37,766 nt of DNA from Candidatus Fermentibacteraceae bacterium (GTDB lineage: Bacteria; Fermentibacterota; Fermentibacteria; Fermentibacterales; JCC-6). The stretch is taken from the NCBI GenBank assembly GCA_027067855.1, contig JAMOUX010000018.1, forward strand, positions 1 to 37,766, read 5' to 3'. The position numbers and the translations under genes are program-made. This document shows, piece after piece, positions 31,842 through 37,766 of the stretch (the stretch's first letter is position 1; the number at the start of each line of letters is the position of its first letter). Under the pieces are notes generated by a model that saw only the letters and a list, made by a program, of their open reading frames with translations, searched no databases and was not told where the DNA came from.

Positions 31842-32822
31842 ATGCATGCCATAATACCCGCAGCGGGCAAGGGTACCAGGATGCGTCCCATGACGTGGTC
31901 GACTCCGAAACCCCTCCTCGATGTGGCGGGGAACACGATACTCGGGCACATAATGGACTCGCTGGTCGAAGCCGGGATAGATCACGTGACCCTCATCGTC
32001 GGATACCTGGGAGAGCTTGTGGTGGAGTGGGCCAGGAAAAACTATCCCTCCGTTTCAGTAGATTACTTTATCCAGGAAAAGATGGACGGCCTCGCCTCCG
32101 CCGTGGCCCTGGCGGAACCCGCTACCGGTGACGGTCCCACCCTTGTCGTTCTGGGGGACACTCTCATCGAAGGCGACTTCACCCGCTTTCTGAGAGGAGA
32201 CGCCAACGTCCTGGCGGTAAGTCAAGTGGACGATCCGTCCGGGTTCGGCGTAGTGGTCATGAAAGACGGAAAGGTCGAGAAACTGGTGGAAAAACCGGCG
32301 GAATTCCTAAGCGACATGGCTATAGTCGGAGTTTATGGTTTCGCATCGGGACTGAAGCTGATGAAGGCCGTACGAATGCTGGTCGAATCCGGCAGGAAGA
32401 CCGGGGGTGAATTCCAACTCACCGATGCCATGCAGCTGATGTTGGATCAAGGGGAGGAATTCAAGGTGGTCGAGGTGGATGCGTGGTACGATTGCGGGAA
32501 ACCGGAAACGCTCCTGGCCACCAACCGGGCACTGCTTGAAAAGAGAGCCGGCGCCGGGAATCATGAACTCCTTGATTCCTTGATCATAGAACCAGTCAGC
32601 ATTCATCCGGAAGCGGAGGTAACAGCCTCCGTAATCGGTCCATACGTCTCTCTCGCCCGTGGAAGCAAGTTGAAGAGAAGCGTGGTTTCCAATTCCATAG
32701 TGGGACGAAATACGGTTCTTTCCCACGTTGTGCTGACCGACTCCATTATCGGCGCCGATGCGAAACTGACCGGAAGACCATCCGGCCTGATACTGGGCGA
32801 CGACTGTAAAGTTGAATGCTAG
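31842..32822 (+). CDS. Sugar-1-phosphate nucleotidyltransferase (NDP-sugar pyrophosphorylase)
   Basis: 326 residues from the ATG at 31842, giving the family opening 'IIPAAGKGTRMRPMTWSTPKPLLD' with its nucleotide-binding loop and catalytic Arg/Lys. 'VVLGDTLIEGDF', 'VEKP' and 'GGEFQLTDAMQLML' are the sugar-phosphate side. The C-terminal ~70 residues have left-handed beta-helix hexads ('SVIGPYVSLARGSKLKRSVV'). This is the long form, like archaeal and some bacterial glucose-1-phosphate thymidylyltransferases or UTP-dependent enzymes; nucleotide and sugar cannot be fixed from sequence alone. It probably feeds the two GT4 genes that follow, with which it overlaps. Confidence 0.87.
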   Translation: MHAIIPAAGKGTRMRPMTWSTPKPLLDVAGNTILGHIMDSLVEAGIDHVTLIVGYLGELVVEWARKNYPSVSVDYFIQEKMDGLASAVALAEPATGDGPTLVVLGDTLIEGDFTRFLRGDANVLAVSQVDDPSGFGVVVMKDGKVEKLVEKPAEFLSDMAIVGVYGFASGLKLMKAVRMLVESGRKTGGEFQLTDAMQLMLDQGEEFKVVEVDAWYDCGKPETLLATNRALLEKRAGAGNHELLDSLIIEPVSIHPEAEVTASVIGPYVSLARGSKLKRSVVSNSIVGRNTVLSHVVLTDSIIGADAKLTGRPSGLILGDDCKVEC

Positions 32823-33888
32823 GTATCCTCAGGGATTCCCCCTCGTATATGCCGATTCCATCGGAAACAGGGGAGGAACCGGCGTTTACACCCGCAGACT
32901 CCTGGCGGGTTTCCGGGACATGGGAACGGATGTCCTGGCCGTTGTGGGGGGACGGGTGATGTCTCCTGGCGAGGCATTGCAGTCCAGACCGTTCACCGGC
33001 ACCACCAAGGTACTCTGGGAAAACGTGTTGCTGCCTGTTAAATCAGCGGAATTCAGACCATCCCTGGTACATCTTCCCGCTTTTTCGGGAAGAGGTTGTT
33101 CCGGGGCGCCCGTAGCCGTGACGCTTCATGACCTGGCTTTCATTAGGAATCCGAGATGGTTTTCACCGTTGAAGTCCATGTATTACAGGCTCCGTTTCGG
33201 AAAGGTCGCCGGAACTGCAGATGTCATCATGGCGGACAGCAGGTTTACCGCAAAAGAAGCCGAATCCCTGCTTTCCCTGGATCCCTCGAAAATACGTGTC
33301 GTCTACCTGTGTACCGAAAGATTCGAGGCGGACGGCGGAGAGAAATTCAGGAAATGGGCGGAAATGAAAGGGGAATACTGTGTGCACGTAGGCACGATAG
33401 AACCCAGGAAAAACGTCTCCGCTCTACTGGATGCCTGGAAGAAAGTCAGGAAAGTACACGGCGACATGGCCCTGGTACTTGCGGGCAGATGGGGCCGGGG
33501 TCCTTCTTCCCTTAAGAACAGGTTGTCCCGCGAACCCGGAGTTTTCCATGTGGGCGAGCTGGAGGGGGGGATGTTGAAATCCTGCGTTTCCGGCGCGAAA
33601 CTGCTGATATGCTCTTCTTTTTACGAGGGCTTCGGCCTCCCGCCCATGGAGGCGGCGTCAGCCGGCGTACCCTCCGTGGTTACTCCGGCGGATGCCCTGG
33701 TGGAGATATACGGCGAAATCGCCACGATAGCCGACGACTTCGGTGCGGACGGTATTTCCGGAGCTATTCTGAGTGCCCTGGATACACCCGGTAAAGTCGA
33801 CCGACTCAAAGAATTCGCCGACGAATTCACGGTTGAAAGAATGGTATCTGAAGTAATCCGGGTTTACGGAGAGTTTGCCCGAGAATGA
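32812..33888 (+). CDS. GT4-family glycosyltransferase
   Basis: 358 residues. The start appears to be a TTG at 32812, overlapping the upstream stop by 11 bases. The N-terminus has 'GNRGGTGVYTRRLLAGF', the middle 'VTLHDLAFIRNPRWF' and 'ADSRFTAKEAESLL', the donor half 'CVHVGTIEPRKNVSALLDAW' and 'YEGFGLPPMEAASAGVPSVV' with an intact E-x7-E motif. The pattern is that of mannosyltransferase-like GT4 enzymes (WbaZ/MtfB type), closest in layout to the GT4 at 15146. It is part of the second, smaller glycan block. Confidence 0.87.
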   Translation: MNARYPQGFPLVYADSIGNRGGTGVYTRRLLAGFRDMGTDVLAVVGGRVMSPGEALQSRPFTGTTKVLWENVLLPVKSAEFRPSLVHLPAFSGRGCSGAPVAVTLHDLAFIRNPRWFSPLKSMYYRLRFGKVAGTADVIMADSRFTAKEAESLLSLDPSKIRVVYLCTERFEADGGEKFRKWAEMKGEYCVHVGTIEPRKNVSALLDAWKKVRKVHGDMALVLAGRWGRGPSSLKNRLSREPGVFHVGELEGGMLKSCVSGAKLLICSSFYEGFGLPPMEAASAGVPSVVTPADALVEIYGEIATIADDFGADGISGAILSALDTPGKVDRLKEFADEFTVERMVSEVIRVYGEFARE

Positions 33889-34955
33889 AAATCCTGCAGG
33901 TGTACAAAGACGTTCATCCTTTTGTAAGAGGAGGCATCGAACGTTACGTTCACGACCTGTCGGCCTTCCTGGCATCCGGGAGGCACGAGGTGACGGTTAT
34001 GGTGGCGGGCGTGAAAGGCTCCTCGCACGAGGTATCGGGATTTGAAGTCCTGGAATATCCCTGCCTCGCCAGGATCCTCTCGAATCCGGTATCGCCGGGC
34101 CTCGGGAAAATGATGGCTTCTTTCGGAGCGGACGTTATTCATTTGCACGTTCCCCTGCCGTCGGCGGTCATATCGAAACTCGCCTCCGGGGATGACACTC
34201 CTTACGTGGTGACGTACCACAGCGACATCGTCAGACAGTGGTTCCTGATGCCGCTGTACGGTCCGTTTCTCAGAAGATTCCTCGGTAAGGCGGAGAAAGT
34301 TCTGGCTACCTCGCCGGTCTACAGGGACACGTCGAAATACCTGTCCGGCCTGAAAAACGTAGAAGTCCTTCCCATAGGTGTGGACCTGGAGCGGTTCTCT
34401 CCGGGAAATAATCCTTCAAGGGATTATTTCCTTTTTGTCGGCAGGTTCAGAGGATACAAGGGTATCGATGTGCTGCTGCGGGCATGGAGAAGACTTCCCG
34501 CAAGAAAACTGGTCATGGTGGGAGGGGGAAGCATGACGGACGAAATAAGGAGATTCGCAGTTGCGGAGAACCTGGAAATCAGGATTTTCGAAAATATCGA
34601 TGACGAGGAACTGGTAAACCTGTACAGGAATGCAAGGGCATTGATACTTCCTTCGGTGAAGCGCAGCGAGGCCTATGGCATGGTGCAGCTGGAGGCCATG
34701 GCCTGCGGAACCCCGGTGGTAAGTACCGGCTTGCCCACCGGGGTCCCGTGGGTGAACAGGGATGGAGCCAGCGGGCTGATAGTACCCCCGGGTGATGTCG
34801 ATGCGCTTGTGGATGCGGTGATTCGCATGGAAGACGACGAAATCCATGGCGAACTTTCCCGAGGAGCGCTGTCAAGGGCCAGGAATTCCTTCGATTCCGG
34901 GGTTCTGTTCCGGAAAGTGGAGGAGATACTAGAGAGAGTGGCGATGCATGGCTGA
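33885..34955 (+). CDS. GT4-family glycosyltransferase
   Basis: 356 residues; the ATG overlaps the previous stop by 4 bases (ATGA). It opens 'MKILQVYKDVHPFVRGGIERY', a standard GT-B start. 'ADVIHLHVPLPSAV' and 'VVTYHSDIVRQWFLMPLY' are typical of the family, and the donor domain has 'LFVGRFRGYKGIDVLLRAW' and 'SEAYGMVQLEAMACGTPVVS' with E-x7-E. Such proteins add hexoses to polyprenyl-linked or lipid-core glycans. It ends 8 bases inside the next gene. Confidence 0.89.
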   Translation: MKILQVYKDVHPFVRGGIERYVHDLSAFLASGRHEVTVMVAGVKGSSHEVSGFEVLEYPCLARILSNPVSPGLGKMMASFGADVIHLHVPLPSAVISKLASGDDTPYVVTYHSDIVRQWFLMPLYGPFLRRFLGKAEKVLATSPVYRDTSKYLSGLKNVEVLPIGVDLERFSPGNNPSRDYFLFVGRFRGYKGIDVLLRAWRRLPARKLVMVGGGSMTDEIRRFAVAENLEIRIFENIDDEELVNLYRNARALILPSVKRSEAYGMVQLEAMACGTPVVSTGLPTGVPWVNRDGASGLIVPPGDVDALVDAVIRMEDDEIHGELSRGALSRARNSFDSGVLFRKVEEILERVAMHG

Positions 34956-35484
34956 AAATCCCGGAGGGGGAATCGCACTGAGAAGGGAAGTCATGCTCGT
35001 CGTGATTGCCGCAGCCCTTTCGGTCATGGAAACGATGTTTCCGAAACCTTTCCCTTTTATGAAACCCGGACTGGCCAACGTGGTGACCGTGGCGGTAGTG
35101 GTAAAGTACGGCACTGTGAGCGGGTTGAGACTTAACGTGCTGAGGGCCGTCGGTGCGGCTCTTTTCACCGGAACCATCGCGACTCCGGCGTTTCTGCTCT
35201 CCATTTCCGGGGGAGTGATGTCGGCGCTGGTCATGGGCCCGGCGAGGAGAATCCTGTCGATAACCGGTACGTCGGTAACCGGAAGCATGTTCAATATGTG
35301 GACTCAACTGGCGATGATCTCGTTACTATTTCCGGGTCTTCCCGTGCGGGCGATGCTCCCCATGGTGACGGTCTGGGGGATTCTGGCGGGAGTTGTAACC
35401 GGTATGGTCGCCGCTATACTCTTGAGAAGGGGATTTCCATGGATCGAGGAACCACGCCTTGATAGGCTGTCGACTCACTCATAA
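34948..35484 (+). CDS. Gx-transporter-type (heptaprenyl diphosphate synthase component I-like) membrane protein
   Basis: 178 residues with about five membrane helices. The opening after helix one, 'ETMFPKPFPFMKPGLANVVT', is the hallmark of this family, once annotated as component I of heptaprenyl diphosphate synthase and now often as a Gx transporter. 'GTIATPAFLLSISGGVMSALVM' follows. Family members resemble small-substrate ECF-transporter S components. The actual substrate is unknown. It overlaps the GT4 gene by 8 bases. Confidence 0.82.
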   Translation: MAENPGGGIALRREVMLVVIAAALSVMETMFPKPFPFMKPGLANVVTVAVVVKYGTVSGLRLNVLRAVGAALFTGTIATPAFLLSISGGVMSALVMGPARRILSITGTSVTGSMFNMWTQLAMISLLFPGLPVRAMLPMVTVWGILAGVVTGMVAAILLRRGFPWIEEPRLDRLSTHS

Positions 35485-35501
35485 ATTACTATATAAGGAA
35501 C

Positions 35502-35777
35502 ATGTTGCTTCATGAACGTTCGACGCGTTTCTGGATCATCGTTTCCATATTGGGAATGATGACCGGAACGGTATTAGGCGAGGCTATAGCCGGATTGCTG
35601 CCGGAATCTTCGGCGGCTTTGCGGTCCTTTTTCGGCGGAACCCTGGAGTTCTCCATCGGGCCCTTCAGGCTGGACCTGGTGGTATTCAGGTTCGCGTTGG
35701 AAGAGATAGCCTTCAGGCTCAACCTGATGAGCTTTGCGGGATTGATGATGGTGGGTTATCTTTACCGCTGGTTTTAA
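35502..35777 (+). CDS. Small membrane protein, DUF4321-like
   Basis: 91 residues. AAGGA lies just upstream of the ATG. Two hydrophobic helices ('FWIIVSILGMMTGTVLGEAI' and 'LNLMSFAGLMMVGYLYRW') flank a segment with 'GGTLEFSIGPFRLDLVVFRFA'. This resembles DUF4321, a short membrane family of unknown role. It sits 18 bases before tatA, consistent with co-transcription. Confidence 0.68.
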   Translation: MLLHERSTRFWIIVSILGMMTGTVLGEAIAGLLPESSAALRSFFGGTLEFSIGPFRLDLVVFRFALEEIAFRLNLMSFAGLMMVGYLYRWF

Positions 35778-35795
35778 GTTGAACAGGGAGAAAGA

Positions 35796-35999
35796 ATGAT
35801 GTTCCGTCCCGGTACCGGTGAGTTAATACTGATCCTTGTAGTGTTGCTCCTGCTTTTCGGGGCGAAGAGAATACCGGACCTGGCGCGATCTCTGGGGCAG
35901 GCGCTTCACATGTTCAGAAAGGGTATGAAGGAAGGCCTGCCGGATGAGGACGACGCGGGAGAAAAAGAGAACGGGGACAAATCTGATGGCAACGATTAG
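35796..35999 (+). CDS. tatA: Twin-arginine translocase subunit TatA/TatE
   Basis: 67 residues with GGGAGA upstream of two adjacent ATG codons. A short N-terminal helix ('ELILILVVLLLLFGAKRIPDL') contains the FG hinge, followed by the amphipathic helix 'ARSLGQALHMFRKGMKEG' and an acidic, charged tail. TatA forms the pore that carries folded proteins across the inner membrane. tatC is not in this window. Its last 14 bases overlap the start of the MglA gene. Confidence 0.93.
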   Translation: MMFRPGTGELILILVVLLLLFGAKRIPDLARSLGQALHMFRKGMKEGLPDEDDAGEKENGDKSDGND

Positions 36000-36594
36000 C
36001 TACAGTTCCAGGGAGATCGATTGCAAACTTGTATACGCGGGCCCCGGGCTTTCCGGCAAAACCACGAATGTGAAGTATATTCACAGCCAGATTCCCGCTA
36101 CCGACAGGGGCAAGTTGATATCCCTCGCCACCGGTAACGAGAGGACCCTTTTCTTCGATTTTCTACCCATCAACACCGGTACGATCTACGGTTTCAAGGT
36201 GCGACTGCATCTCTACAGCGTGCCGGGGCAGGCGATGTACACCGACAGCCGCCAGCTCATCCTGCAGGGGGTTGACGGAATAATTTTCGTCGCCGATTCC
36301 CAGAGAGCCCGGATGGATGCCAATATAGCCAGCCTGAGGGATCTCAAGGAAAACCTCCGGAACACTAAGCGCAAGGGGGTGAGCCTGGTGCTCCAGGCCA
36401 ACAAGCGTGACCTACCTGACATATACCCCACTGATTTCATAATGAAGGAATTGGGACTGGAGAGGGTTCCGTGTATAGAAGCGGTGGCGGTGGAAGGCAC
36501 CGGAGTGTTCGAGACCCTTCGCAAGGCCAGCAGAATAGTGATGAGAAGACTACACAGGCAGTTCTCCTTTGCACTTAACGAGAAGAGAGGTTGA
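35986..36594 (+). CDS. mglA: MglA-type small Ras-like GTPase
   Basis: 202 residues from the ATG at 35986, giving 'MATISYSSREIDCKLVYAG'. The P-loop is GPGLSGKT (19-26), the MglA form. 'TLFFDFLP' is switch I, 'YSVPGQ' is switch II (MglA usually has 'YTVPGQ'), and 'QANKRDL' is the guanine-recognition motif. MglA proteins set polarity of motility or surface machines in Myxococcus and Thermus, with the GAP MglB, which is not seen here. The gene overlaps tatA by 14 bases and the next gene starts 1 base after its stop, suggesting a functional link with that zinc-module protein. Confidence 0.92.
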   Translation: MATISYSSREIDCKLVYAGPGLSGKTTNVKYIHSQIPATDRGKLISLATGNERTLFFDFLPINTGTIYGFKVRLHLYSVPGQAMYTDSRQLILQGVDGIIFVADSQRARMDANIASLRDLKENLRNTKRKGVSLVLQANKRDLPDIYPTDFIMKELGLERVPCIEAVAVEGTGVFETLRKASRIVMRRLHRQFSFALNEKRG

Positions 36595-36595
36595 T

Positions 36596-37766
36596 TTGGG
36601 CGATAAAAGATTGGTTGACCTCCTACTGGTAAGACTTAACGGAGAAGATGAGAAGACCAAGGTAATCGATCTCCTGGTGTCCGAACTCGGCATGACCGAG
36701 GAGGAGGCCAGGGAAAAGGCTGAAAATTCACCCTGCATCATCGGCGAAAATGTTGAGATGGAGCAAGGAAGAATACTCCAGGACAGGATGTATCCTTTCG
36801 TGGATCTGCTGCCGAAGTACCAGGGCGATAAACTGCGGAATCCTCCGCAGCGGGCGCATGATTCCCTCGACGTCGGGATATCTGAAGACGTGATTCCGGG
36901 ATGGAGCGTGAATGCTGCGGAACCTGCGGCGGAAAGTACGGTGTCCGGAAACGCGGACATTGAGACGGAAACCCCGGAAAAAACCGGGGAAGAGGAGAAT
37001 GAAGAAGACGAATCCCTCATCATAACCACTGCTGCGGACGAAGTGATCTCGGTAAGCAGGTGTCATATATGCGGACGGACGCCTACCGGGGGCGAAAAGC
37101 TCGTTCCGTGCACTTCGTGCGGGAAGCTGACCTGCGCAGACTGCTATGACAGGAGAAACCACGTCTGCGAAAGATGCGCCGCGGACGGCAAGACCATCGA
37201 TAAACCCCTGGACGCTCCCAGGGAAGAGATTCGGGCACCGCAGTACGAGGTACCCCAGGCTCCGGACCCGGACCCGGTGCTTGTCAGGAGGCGATCCCCG
37301 AAAAGAACTTATGCTTCCGTTCTCGGTATGCCACCCGGCATTCTGGCGATAATAGTGGTACTCGTGGTGCTGGGAGTGGTCTTCTACCTGGCCGATCCCC
37401 TGGGGATATTTTCCGGAAAAGAAAACGAAGTCACCCAGGCTCCGGCGCTCCGGGACGCCGCTTCCGCCACGACGGAGGTTCCGGCTGGAGGCGTCACGGG
37501 AGGACAGCCCGGAAACAATTCTCAGGAGGCTTCGGAACCGGTATCCCTGGCCCTGTTGAGTGTGCCGGATTCACTGAAAGCCTTGTCGGGCGAATATCAC
37601 CTTCCTCCCATGATCACCCGTAACGCTCCGCGTGGCGTGGATATCGAGGTCGATTCGATGGAGGCCATAGCCGACGAAATAGGCATCCTTGCGTCGCTCA
37701 ACTCGGTAGAGCTGGATGGTTTTGCATTGGTGAGAACCGGCAGTGGTCATGATATCCTGATCATGA
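36596..37766 (+). CDS. Single-pass membrane protein with eight-Cys cross-brace-like zinc module (3' partial)
   Basis: 390 residues are visible from a TTG at 36596 (AGAGG 5 bases upstream); the gene runs off the window. Residues 1-80 are a compact domain ('KVIDLLVSELGMTEEEAREK', 'IIGENVEMEQGRI') vaguely like an L7/L12 C-terminal fold. A highly acidic linker follows. Eight cysteines, C156-x2-C-x12-C-x2-C-x4-C-x2-C-x7-C-x2-C194, have the paired spacing of cross-brace zinc fingers (FYVE/RING-like). One membrane helix spans ~247-270 ('ILAIIVVLVVLGVVFYLAD'), then a Ser/Thr/Gly/Pro-rich linker and the start of an outside domain. No known family was recognised. It may connect MglA in the cytoplasm to the periplasm. 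Confidence 0.75.
   Translation, partial: MGDKRLVDLLLVRLNGEDEKTKVIDLLVSELGMTEEEAREKAENSPCIIGENVEMEQGRILQDRMYPFVDLLPKYQGDKLRNPPQRAHDSLDVGISEDVIPGWSVNAAEPAAESTVSGNADIETETPEKTGEEENEEDESLIITTAADEVISVSRCHICGRTPTGGEKLVPCTSCGKLTCADCYDRRNHVCERCAADGKTIDKPLDAPREEIRAPQYEVPQAPDPDPVLVRRRSPKRTYASVLGMPPGILAIIVVLVVLGVVFYLADPLGIFSGKENEVTQAPALRDAASATTEVPAGGVTGGQPGNNSQEASEPVSLALLSVPDSLKALSGEYHLPPMITRNAPRGVDIEVDSMEAIADEIGILASLNSVELDGFALVRTGSGHDILIM

Overview
The window is a gene-dense bacterial chromosome segment of moderately high GC, cut inside a gene at both ends. It suggests an uncultured diderm in or near the FCB-type candidate phyla (Fermentibacteria, WOR-3 or Eisenbacteria-like). This rests on a gingipain-type (C25) peptidase tail ending in a FlgD-like Ig domain, a lipoprotein with fibronectin repeats and a YVTN propeller, an MsbA-type exporter next to a GT9 heptosyltransferase, an ECF sigma/anti-sigma pair, a complete HprK-HPr-EI set and an MglA GTPase. 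Arg codons AGG/AGA and Ile codon ATA look frequent, and several genes start at TTG. The phylum is an inference; no rRNA or tRNA gene was seen.

Layout. 1-2473: tail of a secreted C25 peptidase, convergent with a surface lipoprotein. 2474-3175: divergent intergenic region whose rightward leader has four perfect hairpins in a row ahead of an RRM RNA-binding protein, closed by a strong terminator. 3233-3652: YjbQ-family enzyme. 3820-5771 (minus): ECF sigma factor, zinc-binding anti-sigma factor, and a trypsin-like/PDZ protein without its catalytic His and Ser. 5882-11344: MsbA-like exporter, GT9 glycosyltransferase and mutS. 11446-21586: eight overlapping genes for surface-glycan assembly (two GT2, three GT4, two GT-C-like membrane proteins, one unknown membrane protein). 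21665-24628: NtrB/NtrC-like two-component pair. 24760-28088: gatE-gatD, the archaeal-type Glu-tRNA(Gln) amidotransferase. 28245-31834: hpf, hprK, ptsH, ptsI. 31842-34955: sugar nucleotidyltransferase and two GT4 enzymes. 34948-37766: Gx-transporter-type membrane protein, DUF4321-like protein, tatA, mglA and a partial single-pass membrane protein with an eight-cysteine zinc module.

How it fits together. Most of the window concerns the cell envelope: making and exporting glycans, sensing envelope state (ECF system, NtrBC pair) and placing proteins on the surface. The hpf-hprK-ptsH-ptsI block looks like a regulatory phosphorelay, since no sugar-specific EII gene is present here. The most surprising content is gatE-gatD, regarded as an archaeal hallmark, inside an otherwise bacterial gene set. 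Next in interest are the hairpin array before the RRM gene, the sigma operon with a pseudo-protease, and the zinc-module membrane protein coupled to mglA.
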